A stretch of DNA of 64,000 bases from Maritimibacter dapengensis (lineage in GTDB: Bacteria; Pseudomonadota; Alphaproteobacteria; Rhodobacterales; Rhodobacteraceae), in assembly GCF_019218265.1 (NCBI RefSeq), contig NZ_JAHUZE010000003.1, positions 496,001-560,000 on the forward strand, in the 5' to 3' direction. This document shows, piece after piece, positions 44,673 to 52,942 of the stretch. Both the position numbers and the translations under genes were made by a program. The notes beneath the pieces are model-generated. The model did not search any database. It was not told where the DNA came from and saw nothing but the letters and a program-made list of their open reading frames with translations. Numbering within the stretch: the stretch's first letter is position 1; each line of letters starts with the position of its first letter.

Positions 44673-44715
44673 CGCTGCGTCGCAGCGCAACAAAATGTCG
44701 CTTTGGGATTGTTGC
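44673..44715. promoter_or_regulatory. Two dyads in the etfB upstream region
   Basis: A perfect dyad CGCTGCG-T-CGCAGCG (44673-44687) is followed by a wider inverted repeat GCAACAA (44687-44693) / TTGTTGC (44709-44715). Either could be an operator for the etfBA operon starting at 44790. The first contains CTGC-N3-GCAG, a pattern reported for PhaR sites in Paracoccus; the link is speculative. Confidence 0.3.
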
Positions 44716-44789
44716 CATCCCCCGCCCGGCGCTACACCATGCAGCAGACTCAATGCCCGCCAGGGGCGCAAAGGGAGAGGTCGTAGCTC

Positions 44790-45548
44790 ATGAAGGTACT
44801 CGTACCCGTGAAGCGCGTGATCGACTACAACGTGAAGGCCAAGGTTAAGTCCGATGGGTCTGGCGTCGATCTCGCCAATGTCAAAATGTCGATGAACCCG
44901 TTCGACGAGATTGCCGTGGAAGAGGCGATCCGTCTGAAGGAAGCGGGCAAGGCCGAAGAGGTCGTCGTGGTGTCCATCGGTGTGAAGCAGGCGCAGGAAA
45001 CGCTGCGCACGGCGCTGGCGATGGGTGCCGACCGCGCGATCCTCGTGGTTGCGGCCGACGACGTTCACAACGACATCGAGCCGCTGGCGGTCGCCAAGAT
45101 CCTCAAGGCGGTGATCGACGAGGAAGAGCCCAAGCTGGTCATCGCCGGCAAGCAGGCGATCGACAACGACATGAACGCGACCGGTCAGATGCTCGCGGCG
45201 CTTCTGGGCTGGGGTCAGGCGACCTTCGCTTCGGAACTCGACCTCGACGGCGACAGCGCGAAAGTCACCCGCGAAGTCGACGGCGGGCTTCAGACCATCG
45301 AGGTCAAGCTGCCGGCCATCGTCACCGCCGACCTGCGCCTGAACGAGCCGCGCTATGCGAGCCTGCCCAACATCATGAAGGCCAAGAAGAAGCCGCTGGA
45401 TGAGAAGACCGCCGACGATTACGGCGTCGACGTCAGCCCGCGCCTCGAGGTCGTGAAGGTCTCCGAGCCGCCCGAACGCTCCGCCGGGATCAAGGTGGAA
45501 AGCGTGGACGAGCTCGTCTCGAAACTCAAAGAGAAAGGGGTGGTGTAA
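44790..45548 (+). CDS. etfB: Electron transfer flavoprotein beta subunit
   Basis: A 252-residue ETF beta protein with '[20 protein letters not shown]', the AMP-binding region '[23 protein letters not shown]' and the recognition loop ending '[12 protein letters not shown]', which docks on acyl-CoA dehydrogenases. It passes electrons from many dehydrogenases to ETF-quinone oxidoreductase. The stop overlaps the etfA start by one base (TAATG). Confidence 0.97.
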   Translation: MKVLVPVKRVIDYNVKAKVKSDGSGVDLANVKMSMNPFDEIAVEEAIRLKEAGKAEEVVVVSIGVKQAQETLRTALAMGADRAILVVAADDVHNDIEPLAVAKILKAVIDEEEPKLVIAGKQAIDNDMNATGQMLAALLGWGQATFASELDLDGDSAKVTREVDGGLQTIEVKLPAIVTADLRLNEPRYASLPNIMKAKKKPLDEKTADDYGVDVSPRLEVVKVSEPPERSAGIKVESVDELVSKLKEKGVV

Positions 45549-46474
45549 TGGCTGTTCTTCTTCTGGGTGAAGTCAACGCGGGCGAGCTTTCGGTCGATGC
45601 GACCGCCAAGGCCGTGGCCGCCGTGCAGTCGCTGGGCGACGTGACCGTGCTCTGCGCCGGGGCCGCTGCCGCCGACGCGGGCGCCGAGGCCGCCAAGATC
45701 GACGGTGTGGCAAAGGTGCTGGTCGCCGAGGGCGACTCGCTGGGCCACCGTCTGGCCGAACCGACCGCCGACCTGATCGTGTCGCTTGCGGGCGATTACA
45801 GCCACATCTGCGCACCGGCCACGACGGATGCGAAGAACGTGATGCCGCGCGTCGCGGCGCTGCTCGACGCGATGGTGATCTCGGACGTCTCCGGCGTCGT
45901 CGATGCCGACACGTTCGAGCGCCCGATCTACGCGGGCAACGCGATCCAGACCGTGAAATCCTCGGATGAGAAGAAGGTCTTCACCGTGCGCACCTCGTCC
46001 TTCGACGCGGCCGGTGACGGCGGGTCGGCGAACGTCGAGACGATCGACGCGCCGGCGGCGTCCGACCTCAGCTCCTGGGTCGAGGACAAGATGGCGGAAA
46101 GCGACCGCCCGGAACTCACCTCGGCGGGCATCGTCGTGTCGGGTGGCCGTGGCGTCGGGTCGGAAGACGACTTCGAACTGATCGAGAAACTGGCCGACAA
46201 GCTCGGCGCCGCCGTCGGGGCCTCGCGCGCCGCGGTCGACTCGGGCTTCGCGCCGAACGACTGGCAGGTGGGCCAGACCGGCAAGGTCGTGGCCCCCGAG
46301 CTCTACGTCGCCGTCGGCATCTCGGGCGCGATCCAGCACCTCGCGGGGATGAAGGATTCGAAGATCATCGTGGCGATCAACAAGGACGAAGAAGCCCCGA
46401 TCTTTCAGGTCGCGGATTACGGCCTCGTCGCCGACCTCTTCACCGCCGTGCCGGAGCTGATCGAAAAGCTCTGA
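45548..46474 (+). CDS. etfA: Electron transfer flavoprotein alpha subunit
   Basis: A 308-residue ETF alpha protein. The C-terminal FAD domain contains '[20 protein letters not shown]', '[20 protein letters not shown]' and '[19 protein letters not shown]', all family signatures. It forms the heterodimer with EtfB. A strong terminator follows at 46509-46534, closing the operon. Confidence 0.97.
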   Translation: MAVLLLGEVNAGELSVDATAKAVAAVQSLGDVTVLCAGAAAADAGAEAAKIDGVAKVLVAEGDSLGHRLAEPTADLIVSLAGDYSHICAPATTDAKNVMPRVAALLDAMVISDVSGVVDADTFERPIYAGNAIQTVKSSDEKKVFTVRTSSFDAAGDGGSANVETIDAPAASDLSSWVEDKMAESDRPELTSAGIVVSGGRGVGSEDDFELIEKLADKLGAAVGASRAAVDSGFAPNDWQVGQTGKVVAPELYVAVGISGAIQHLAGMKDSKIIVAINKDEEAPIFQVADYGLVADLFTAVPELIEKL

Positions 46475-46508
46475 CTGGCGGGTTCCAGACACCTATCAAA
46501 ACCAAAAG

Positions 46509-46534
46509 GCCCGCCGACTGGCGGGCTTTTTTTT
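46509..46534 (+). terminator. Rho-independent terminator of etfBA
   Basis: A perfect stem GCCCGCC / GGCGGGC with a GACT tetraloop, followed by eight T residues (46527-46534), 35 bases after the etfA stop. Confidence 0.92.
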
Positions 46535-46677
46535 GACGATGAGGCAGATTGAATCTCGTGTCCCGTGGATGCCACGATCTGTCGAACGGCAACTCCCGAA
46601 GATATCCATGCGAGCCGCGCGATGGATAACCGCTTGGCGGGACGAAGCCGACCTTTACTACAACATCCAACGGCTTG

Positions 46678-47154
46678 TCAGTCGGTCGCCTCGACAACCT
46701 TTGCGAGGTTTTGAAGCGAGGAGTTCAGACCGACTGCGTGATCCTCGGGTCGGATGCCTTCTGGTACATTCTCGCATGCGACTAACACTGTGGTCTGTTG
46801 TCCAGCACTCTCAAGTGTCCATGTCTGCTTCATCGCACCCGCGAAGCTTGGGTCGGTCGAGTCGAAGACAACCCGCTGCACGACCTGCCTTCCGGGCGTA
46901 AGTTCATCGAACACAACCCGAAATCTGTCTTCATGTTCTGTTGTCTTGCCGGGGACTGTTGGTGCTGCCTCGCCGTGATAGAGGCTCATGACGTACCCGC
47001 CACCTTTCAACGCGCTTATCTCATGGACCTTGCCAGTCATCCCTTCTGGAGGCAGCCACCTCTCAAGCAGAGATGGCTCAAGGAAGGCACGATAGATGGC
47101 GTCGGCGGAAGACGCGATTTTTCGCTCTGCGCGGTCGATACGTTCTGAGTTCAT
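46678..47154 (-). CDS. AHSA1/SRPBCC-family protein
   Basis: A 158-residue protein of the AHSA1-like START superfamily. It has 'ERKIASSADAIYRAFLEPSLLERWLPP', 'YVMSLYHGEA', 'EDRFRVVFDELTPGRQVVQRV', 'WTLESAGQQTTVLVACENVP' and a closing helix. These small proteins are often of unknown function. The gene and its flanks (46.5-47.4 kb) are visibly less GC-rich than the etf and pre genes on either side, suggesting an acquired insert between them. Confidence 0.78.
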   Translation of the reverse strand: MNSERIDRAERKIASSADAIYRAFLEPSLLERWLPPEGMTGKVHEISALKGGGYVMSLYHGEAAPTVPGKTTEHEDRFRVVFDELTPGRQVVQRVVFDSTDPSFAGAMKQTWTLESAGQQTTVLVACENVPEGIRPEDHAVGLNSSLQNLAKVVEATD

Positions 47155-47344
47155 GCCCTAGACTATCATAACCTTCCGCACCGCAGAAGAAGACAACAAG
47201 GACTCAATGCGGACATTGCGCTCGGAGCTTCTGTCCGCCTCGTCCGCGCACCTGCCTTCGCGAAACGCACATCATTTGAGCATCGCCACCGCGACCTGCT
47301 CAGACCGCAAACATCCTTCGGTTTCTGCCGCGCCGCAGCTAAAA

Positions 47345-47360
47345 TTTACCATTTGATAAA
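47345..47360. promoter_or_regulatory. RutR-like dyad upstream of preT
   Basis: TTTACCATTTGATAAA agrees with 11 of the 14 specified positions of the E. coli RutR consensus TTGACCA-NN-TGGTCAA. It lies in an AT-rich block flanked by AAATTT runs, overlapping a possible TAAAAT -10 (47340-47345) and about 50 bases before the preT ATG. A better match precedes the amidohydrolase gene at 50490. Confidence 0.45.
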
Positions 47361-47408
47361 ATTTCTGACCCGTGCAAGCGTGTGACAAAACCAAGCAAGG
47401 AGACAGGG

Positions 47409-48731
47409 ATGGCACATTCTCCGATGACGCCAGGTGTTGTGGCAGGTCGACTCGAGCACGAGGCTTTGTCGAAAAATTTCGCGGATCTGCATCCGCCGCT
47501 GGACGCGCATGAGGCGCAGGTCGCGGCGGATCGGTGCTATTTCTGCTACGATGCGCCCTGCATGGAAGCCTGTCCGACCTCGATCGACATTCCGCTGTTC
47601 ATCCGCCAGATCCTGACAGGAACGCCGGAAGCCGCGGGCAAGACCATTCTGGACCAGAACATTCTCGGCGGCATGTGCGCCCGCGTCTGTCCGACAGAAA
47701 CGCTCTGCGAAGAGGTCTGTGTGCGCGAAACCGCCGAGGGCGAGCCGGTCCAGATCGGCCGCCTGCAACGCTTCGCGACCGACACGTTGATGTGGCAGGG
47801 GCCGCAGCCCTACACCCGCGCCGCGCCGACCGGCAAGCGCGTGGCGGTGGTGGGGGCCGGGCCGGCCGGTCTCGCCTGTGCCCATCGGCTCGCCATGTAT
47901 GGCCATGACGTGACGCTCTACGATGCGCGCGAAAAGGCGGGGGGGCTGAACGAATTCGGCATCGCGTCCTACAAAAGCGTCGACGACTTCGCCTCGCGTG
48001 AGGTCGAATGGCTCATGGGTATCGGCGGGATCGAGTTGAAGCTTGGCGCGGCGCTCGGCAATTCGCTCCACCTGTCGCAGATTTCCGAAGACTACGACGC
48101 GGTCTTCCTCGGGATCGGGCTGGTGGACACCAACGACCTCGGGATCGAGGGCGAGGGGCTCGAAGGGGTCGAGGACGCGGTGGATTTCATCGCCAAGCTG
48201 CGCCAGTCCCACAACCTGCGCAACCTTCCCATCGGGCGGCGCGTGGTCGTCATCGGCGGCGGCATGACCGCCATCGACGCGGCGACGCAGGCCAAGCTTC
48301 TCGGCGCGGAAGAGGTCACGCTGGTTTATCGGCGCGGGCAGGACAAGATGCCCGCCTCGGAATACGAACAGGACCTCGCGGCCTCCAAGGGCGTGCATAT
48401 CGTCTGCAACGCGGCCCCGGTGAAGATCACCGGCGGCAACCACGTCGAAGGGATCGAATTCGCCTACACCGACGACAACGCGAAACCTTTGGACGAGACC
48501 TTCACGCTCCCCGCCGATCAGGTGTTCAAGGCCATCGGGCAGACGCTCGGCGACGGTCACGGGTTGGAGATCGACGGGCGCAAGATCGCGGTGTCCGGGG
48601 CAGGGCGCACCACGCGGCCCGGCATCTGGGCAGGCGGCGACTGTGCTGCGGGTGGCGATGACCTCACCGTCACGGCGGTCGCCGAGGGGCGCGACGCCGC
48701 CGAAGACATCCACGCGAGCCTCATGGGGTAA
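47409..48731 (+). CDS. preT: NAD-dependent dihydropyrimidine dehydrogenase subunit PreT
   Basis: A 440-residue FAD/NAD(P)-binding, Fe-S protein of the GltD/PreT family. The N-terminal cysteine clusters are 'RCYFCYDAPCMEACPTSIDI' and 'GGMCARVCPTETLCEEVCV'. Dinucleotide motifs are VVGAGPAGLACAHRLA and VVVIGGGMTAIDAATQA, with 'GIWAGGDCAAGG' at the end. With PreA it reduces uracil and thymine to dihydropyrimidines, the first step of the reductive pathway. ATG 47409 has an AAGGAGA ribosome binding site at 47397-47403; the upstream in-frame GTG at 47382 is unlikely. A small VOC gene separates it from preA. Confidence 0.92.
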   Translation: MAHSPMTPGVVAGRLEHEALSKNFADLHPPLDAHEAQVAADRCYFCYDAPCMEACPTSIDIPLFIRQILTGTPEAAGKTILDQNILGGMCARVCPTETLCEEVCVRETAEGEPVQIGRLQRFATDTLMWQGPQPYTRAAPTGKRVAVVGAGPAGLACAHRLAMYGHDVTLYDAREKAGGLNEFGIASYKSVDDFASREVEWLMGIGGIELKLGAALGNSLHLSQISEDYDAVFLGIGLVDTNDLGIEGEGLEGVEDAVDFIAKLRQSHNLRNLPIGRRVVVIGGGMTAIDAATQAKLLGAEEVTLVYRRGQDKMPASEYEQDLAASKGVHIVCNAAPVKITGGNHVEGIEFAYTDDNAKPLDETFTLPADQVFKAIGQTLGDGHGLEIDGRKIAVSGAGRTTRPGIWAGGDCAAGGDDLTVTAVAEGRDAAEDIHASLMG

Positions 48732-48753
48732 TCCCCGGATCGGAGCCAGGCCC

Positions 48754-49125
48754 ATGCCCAGCCACATCCACTTTCAGACCATAGGCGCCACGGATCAGGC
48801 CCGCGCGGTCGCGTTCTATACCGACAAGCTCGGCTTCTCGGTCCACACGGACGCGGAATACGGCGAAGACCGCTGGATCTTTTTGACGCTTCCGGGCGCG
48901 CGCACCCGGCTCCAGATCTCCAAGGTCGCGTCGATCACCCCGCGCGAGACGCCCGACCTCGTCCTTCACTGCGACGACGTGGACGCCGATGTCGCCGCGC
49001 TCAAAGCCGCCGGCGTCCCCATCCACCTCGGCCCGGACGCAGCGCCGTGGGATCCGACGACCCGCTGGGCGATGATCCACGACAGCGAGGGCAACCTCAT
49101 TCTTCTCCAGACGGAAGGAGCCTGA
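48754..49125 (+). CDS. VOC-family protein between preT and preA
   Basis: A 123-residue single-domain VOC protein: 'IHFQTIGATDQARAVAFYTD' at the start, 'WIFLTLPGARTRLQIS' in the middle, and 'RWAMIHDSEGNLILLQTE' at the end. The ATG at 48754 lies 22 bases after preT, and the next gene follows after 3 bases, so it is in the operon. It may act on an aldehyde or keto by-product of pyrimidine degradation, but nothing in the sequence proves that. A second VOC gene sits later in the cluster (54508). Confidence 0.83.
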   Translation: MPSHIHFQTIGATDQARAVAFYTDKLGFSVHTDAEYGEDRWIFLTLPGARTRLQISKVASITPRETPDLVLHCDDVDADVAALKAAGVPIHLGPDAAPWDPTTRWAMIHDSEGNLILLQTEGA

Positions 49126-49128
49126 CAA

Positions 49129-50457
49129 ATGGCAGACCTGAAAACCACTTTCGCGGGGATCACCTCGCCCAACCCGTTCTGGCTCGCATCGGCCCCGCCG
49201 ACCGACAAGGAATACAACGTCCGCCGCGCGTTCGAGGCCGGCTGGGGCGGCGTGGTGTGGAAGACGCTGGGCGAAGAAGGCCCCCCTGTCGTCAACGTCA
49301 ACGGCCCTCGCTACGGCGCGATCTGGGGCGCGGACCGGCGGCTTCTGGGGCTGAACAACATCGAGCTCATCACCGACCGCCCGCTCGAGACCAACCTCGA
49401 AGAGATCAAGCGCGTCAAAGCCGACTATCCCGACCGTGCGGTGGTCGTCTCTCTCATGGTGCCACTGGACGAGGATGCGTGGCGCAAGATCCTCGACCGG
49501 GTCGGCGAAACCGGAGCGGACGGGGTCGAGCTGAACTTCGGTTGTCCGCACGGCATGGCCGAACGCGGCATGGGGTCCGCCGTGGGGCAGGTGCCGGAAT
49601 ACGTGGGCCAGATCACCGAATGGGTCAAAAAGCACTCCGACCTGCCTTGCATCGTCAAGCTGACGCCGAACATCACCGACATCACCAAACCCGCGCTCGC
49701 CGCGAAACAGGGGGGCGCGGATGCGGTGTCGATGATCAACACGATCAACTCGATCACCAGCGTGAACCTCGATGAAATGTGCCCCGAGCCGATGATCGAC
49801 GGCTACGGCACCCATGGCGGCTATTGCGGCCCGGCGGTGAAACCCATCGCCATGAACATGGTCGCCGAGGTCGCCCGCAACGCCGAGACGCGGGGCATCC
49901 CGATCTCGGCCATCGGCGGCATCACCACGTGGCGCGACGCGGCGGAGTTCATGTCGCTCGGTGCAGGGAACGCACAGGTCTGCACCGCAGCCATGACCTA
50001 CGGTTTCAAGATCGTGCAGGAGATGATTTCGGGCCTCAACCAGTGGATGGACCAGAAAGGCTATGCCACGACGAGCGAATTCATCGGCCGCGCCGTGCCC
50101 CGCGTCACTGACTGGCAGCATCTCAACCTCGATTACGTCACCAAGGCCGAGATCAACGAAGACCTCTGCATCAAGTGCGGTCGTTGCTACGCCGCCTGCG
50201 AAGACACCTCGCATCAGGCGATCGAGATGGGGCCGGACCGGACCTTCAGCGTGAAAGACGACGAATGCGTCGCCTGCAACCTCTGCGTCAACGTCTGTCC
50301 GGTCGAAGGCTGCATCACGATGCGACGTCTGAAACCCGGTGAAGTCGATCAGCGCACCGGCATGACGATCCCCGCCGAAGACGACAAACGCACATGGCTT
50401 GAGCATCCGAACAACCCGGACGGCGACCCGCTGACCTGCATCTCGCGGGGTCAGTGA
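49129..50457 (+). CDS. preA: NAD-dependent dihydropyrimidine dehydrogenase subunit PreA
   Basis: A 442-residue FMN-binding TIM-barrel protein related to dihydroorotate dehydrogenase. It has 'FAGITSPNPFWLASAPPTDK' at the N-terminus, 'ADGVELNFGCPHGMAERGMG' with the catalytic-loop cysteine nearby, and 'ISAIGGITTWRDAAEFMSLG'. A C-terminal 2x[4Fe-4S] ferredoxin domain carries CIKCGRCYAAC and CVACNLCVNVCP. It is the pyrimidine-reducing subunit partnered with PreT. Downstream lies a promoter and RutR-like site before the next gene. Confidence 0.95.
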   Translation: MADLKTTFAGITSPNPFWLASAPPTDKEYNVRRAFEAGWGGVVWKTLGEEGPPVVNVNGPRYGAIWGADRRLLGLNNIELITDRPLETNLEEIKRVKADYPDRAVVVSLMVPLDEDAWRKILDRVGETGADGVELNFGCPHGMAERGMGSAVGQVPEYVGQITEWVKKHSDLPCIVKLTPNITDITKPALAAKQGGADAVSMINTINSITSVNLDEMCPEPMIDGYGTHGGYCGPAVKPIAMNMVAEVARNAETRGIPISAIGGITTWRDAAEFMSLGAGNAQVCTAAMTYGFKIVQEMISGLNQWMDQKGYATTSEFIGRAVPRVTDWQHLNLDYVTKAEINEDLCIKCGRCYAACEDTSHQAIEMGPDRTFSVKDDECVACNLCVNVCPVEGCITMRRLKPGEVDQRTGMTIPAEDDKRTWLEHPNNPDGDPLTCISRGQ

Positions 50458-50458
50458 A

Positions 50459-50507
50459 TTGACAGTGGGAGGGGCTGTGCTAGCCTCGATTTAACCGAAT
50501 GGTCAAA
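50459..50507 (+). promoter_or_regulatory. Promoter with RutR-like operator upstream of the amidohydrolase gene
   Basis: A TTGACA -35 (50459-50464), a 16-base spacer and an extended -10 TGC-TAGCCT (50481-50486) are followed at once by TTAACCGAATGGTCAA (50491-50506). That dyad agrees with 12 of the 14 specified positions of the RutR consensus TTGACCA-NN-TGGTCAA. The dyad would cover the transcription start, fitting repression relieved by pyrimidine. The 266-base gap contains no other clear feature. Confidence 0.6.
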
Positions 50508-50723
50508 CACACGAACACCGCCACGACGCCAAGGAAATAAGGCTTCGGGCAAAACGACAGGGAAACGGTAGCGCGCCTGGTTTGCGAGATCACGCGCCCG
50601 TATCGACAGATCGGACGACCCCTTCTCCGGGCGCCTTTCGTTTTCCTGCCGCCTGATTTTTGGGCGGGCGGCCTGCGGTGCAGGCACCTCCCCGCCCTGC
50701 GACAAAAAGGACAGGAGAGCGAC

Positions 50724-51986
50724 ATGGCAGCCCCCACCAACGCCCCCGGCGAAAACCTCCGCATCAATGGCGACCGGCTCTGGGACAGCCTCATGGAGAT
50801 GGCCAAAATCGGCCCCGGCGTGGCGGGCGGCAACAACCGCCAGACGCTGACCGATGCCGATGCCGAGGGCCGCGCGTTGTTTCAGAAATGGTGCGAGGAT
50901 GCGGGATGCTCGATGGGCGTCGATACCATGGGCAACATGTTCGCAACCCGCCCCGGCGAAGACCCCGACGCGCTCCCGGTCTACATGGGCTCGCACCTCG
51001 ATACGCAGCCCACGGGCGGCAAGTATGACGGCGTTCTCGGTGTGCTCGGCGCGCTCGAGGCGGTGCGCTCGATGAACGATCTGGGCATCAAGACAAAGCA
51101 TCCCATCGTCATCGCCAACTGGACCAACGAAGAGGGCACGCGCTTCGCCCCCGCCATGCTCGCCTCCGGCGTCTTCGCAGGCGTGCACACGCAGGATTGG
51201 GCCTATGACCGCGAAGATGCGGAAGGAAAGAAATTCGGAGATGAGCTGAAGCGCATCGGCTGGGTCGGCGACGAAGAAGTCGGTGCGCGCAAGATGCACG
51301 CGATGTTCGAACTGCACATCGAACAGGGCCCGATCTTGGAGGCCGAAGGCAAAGACATCGGCGTCGTCACCCACGGTCAGGGCCTGTCATGGACGCAGGT
51401 GACGGTGACGGGGAAAGAGGCGCACACCGGCTCCACCCCGATGCCCATGCGCAAGAACGCAGGGCTCGGCATGGCGCGCATCCTCGATCTGGTCGACGAA
51501 ATCGCGCTGTCTCATGCTCCCCATGCGGTCGGCGCGGCCGGTCATATCGAGGTGCACCCAAACTCCCGCAACGTGATCCCCGGCAAGGCGATTTTCACCG
51601 TCGACTTCCGCCACCCGGAGCTTGAGGTGATCCAGGACATGGAAAAACGGCTCGACGCGGGCGCGAAAAAGATCGCGAGCGACATGGGGTTGGAGATCGA
51701 ACTGGAAAAGGTCGGCGGCTTCGATCCGGTGCAATTCGACGAAGGCTGCGTGAGTGCCGTGCGCGACGCCGCCGAACGGCTCGGCTACAGCCATATGGAC
51801 ATCATCTCCGGCGCGGGCCACGACGCCTGCTGGATCAACCAGGTCGCCCCGACCTCCATGATCATGTGTCCCTGCGTCGATGGGCTGTCCCACAACGAGG
51901 CCGAAGACATCTCGAAAGAATGGGCCACAGCGGGCGCCGACGTCATGTTCCACGCCGCCCTCGAAACAGCGGAGATCGTGGGTTGA
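50724..51986 (+). CDS. M20-type hydantoinase/carbamoylase (probable beta-ureidopropionase)
   Basis: A 420-residue di-zinc amidohydrolase. Key segments are 'LPVYMGSHLDTQPTGGKYDG' with the metal-binding His and Asp, 'IANWTNEEGTRFAPAMLASG' with the metal-binding Glu, 'FELHIEQGPILEAEGK', and 'MDIISGAGHDACW'. The family includes allantoate amidohydrolase, N-carbamoyl-L-amino acid hydrolase and bacterial beta-ureidopropionase (PydC). Between preA and dihydropyrimidinase the last role is the best inference: N-carbamoyl-beta-alanine to beta-alanine, CO2 and ammonia. The ribosome binding site is AGGAGAG before ATG 50724. Confidence 0.88.
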   Translation: MAAPTNAPGENLRINGDRLWDSLMEMAKIGPGVAGGNNRQTLTDADAEGRALFQKWCEDAGCSMGVDTMGNMFATRPGEDPDALPVYMGSHLDTQPTGGKYDGVLGVLGALEAVRSMNDLGIKTKHPIVIANWTNEEGTRFAPAMLASGVFAGVHTQDWAYDREDAEGKKFGDELKRIGWVGDEEVGARKMHAMFELHIEQGPILEAEGKDIGVVTHGQGLSWTQVTVTGKEAHTGSTPMPMRKNAGLGMARILDLVDEIALSHAPHAVGAAGHIEVHPNSRNVIPGKAIFTVDFRHPELEVIQDMEKRLDAGAKKIASDMGLEIELEKVGGFDPVQFDEGCVSAVRDAAERLGYSHMDIISGAGHDACWINQVAPTSMIMCPCVDGLSHNEAEDISKEWATAGADVMFHAALETAEIVG

Positions 51987-52043
51987 TCCCAACCACCGCC
52001 ATACCCACTCTGGCCCCGATGCGTGGCCGCTCGACCTTACGCC

Positions 52044-52111
52044 GAGGTCCCGGGTCAAGCCCGGGACGGGTGGTTTTCTTTGCACCCGCCCCGGCCTTGA
52101 GCCGGGGCCTC
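52044..52111 (+). repeat. 68-bp palindromic repeat element, copy 1
   Basis: The element begins GAGGTCCCGGGTCAAG and ends AGCCGGGGCCTC. Each end is a hairpin (CCCGGGTCAAGCCCGGG and CCCCGGCCTTGAGCCGGGG), and the two hairpins are imperfect inverted copies of each other around a variable T-rich middle. Two further copies of exactly 68 bases occur at 52452 and 55725, all in the same orientation and all between genes. It is REP/BIME-like. This copy is the left flank of the GIY-YIG gene. Confidence 0.9.
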
Positions 52112-52160
52112 ACCGGTTCTCCTTCACAGATTATTAACCAGCCCTTCCTACGGTCCACGC

Positions 52161-52445
52161 ATGACGCAATGGGTCTATATAATGGCCTCCCGACCGGGCG
52201 GCGCACTCTACGTGGGTCGCACCGCGCACCTGCGCGACCGGGTCGAGGCACATCGCGCGGGGATGTCCGCGCATACGGCGAAATACAAGATAAAGACTTT
52301 GGTCTGGTTCGAACCCCACGAAGATTTCGAAGCCGCGCTCAAGCGCGAACGCAGCCTGAAACGCTGGCGACGGGCGTGGAAAGATGCGTTGATCATGGTG
52401 TCCAATCCTCACTGGCGCGACCTTGCCGCCGCGATCCCGGAGTGA
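52161..52445 (+). CDS. Small GIY-YIG nuclease-superfamily protein
   Basis: A 94-residue single-domain protein with the GIY-YIG signature in its variant form: 'WVYIMASRPGGALYVGRTAH' supplies the VYI and YVG strands, followed by the conserved arginine (LRDRVEAHR) and later glutamate (FEAALKRERSLKRWRRAWK). It is of the UPF0213/YhbQ size class, with no DNA-binding accessory domain. It is bracketed at 49 and 6 bases by two directly oriented copies of the 68-bp palindromic element. It interrupts the pyrimidine cluster, with which it has no obvious functional link. This layout suggests a repeat-associated nuclease cassette. Confidence 0.88.
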   Translation: MTQWVYIMASRPGGALYVGRTAHLRDRVEAHRAGMSAHTAKYKIKTLVWFEPHEDFEAALKRERSLKRWRRAWKDALIMVSNPHWRDLAAAIPE

Positions 52446-52451
52446 TCCGCC

Positions 52452-52519
52452 GAGGTCCCGGGTCAAGCCCGGGACGCGCAGCCTTTTTTGCACCCGCCCC
52501 GGCCCTGAGCCGGGGACTC
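52452..52519 (+). repeat. 68-bp palindromic repeat element, copy 2
   Basis: It has the same 68-base length, orientation and two-hairpin design as copy 1. Left-arm identity is complete over GAGGTCCCGGGTCAAGCCCG. The middle differs (a run of six T at 52484-52489) and the right arm carries substitutions (CCCTGAG, GGGGACTC). It begins 6 bases after the GIY-YIG stop codon, forming the right flank of that gene. Confidence 0.9.
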
Positions 52520-52542
52520 GTGCCAAGGCGAGGGCGCTCTCT

Positions 52543-52884
52543 ATGACGACCCCCGCAGACGCCCAGGAGATCGCCCATATCAAGAGCAAGCTCGACGCCG
52601 AGATTGCGGGCTACGACCCGGCAACGGCGGATGCCGGGTTTCACGACCTGAACGCCGCGCGGTTCGCCGAGTTCAAGGCCGCGCTCATCGAACCGAAGCT
52701 GATGGAGGTGAACCTCCCCGGCGGCATCACCGACCATGCCTGGGCCGTCACCACGCCGAAGGGCCCCTACAGGGTGTTCTGGCTTCCGTGGTCCGACGTG
52801 TTCTCGCTCGCCGTCGAGAGCAAGTTCGGCCCCTGCGACATCAGCGTGCATGGCGATGCCATCGGCTGCTATGCGAGCGTGTGA
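52543..52884 (+). CDS. Hypothetical protein in the pyrimidine cluster
   Basis: A 113-residue soluble protein that I do not recognise. It has an N-terminal helical part ('AQEIAHIKSKLDAEIAGYDP', 'LNAARFAEFKAALIEPKLM') and a C-terminal strand-rich part ('YRVFWLPWSDVFSLAVESKF', 'CDISVHGDAIGCYASV'). ATG 52543 is chosen because the frame upstream merely translates the palindromic element. An AAGGCGAGGG purine run precedes it. GC content is like the genome. It may belong with the pyrimidine operon, from which the repeat cassette has partly separated it. Confidence 0.6.
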   Translation: MTTPADAQEIAHIKSKLDAEIAGYDPATADAGFHDLNAARFAEFKAALIEPKLMEVNLPGGITDHAWAVTTPKGPYRVFWLPWSDVFSLAVESKFGPCDISVHGDAIGCYASV

Positions 52885-52942
52885 GGTGGGGATGGCACTT
52901 TGCATTAACGAAGTCCGGCGCGTCGGGAGCACAGACGTCGAT

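Noticed and set aside
44675-44685. CTGC-N3-GCAG as a PhaR-regulated site linking etfBA to polyhydroxybutyrate control
   Set aside because: A single short match in GC-rich DNA. No polyhydroxyalkanoate gene is nearby, so it is reported only as a dyad without assigning PhaR.
46533-46901. 122-codon plus-strand frame following the etfA terminator
   Set aside because: It overlaps the AHSA1-like gene on the other strand, begins inside the terminator T-tract and shows no domain.
48721-50406. 561-codon frame on the minus strand opposite preA and the VOC gene
   Set aside because: Covers two genes with conserved motifs on the other strand; no independent support.
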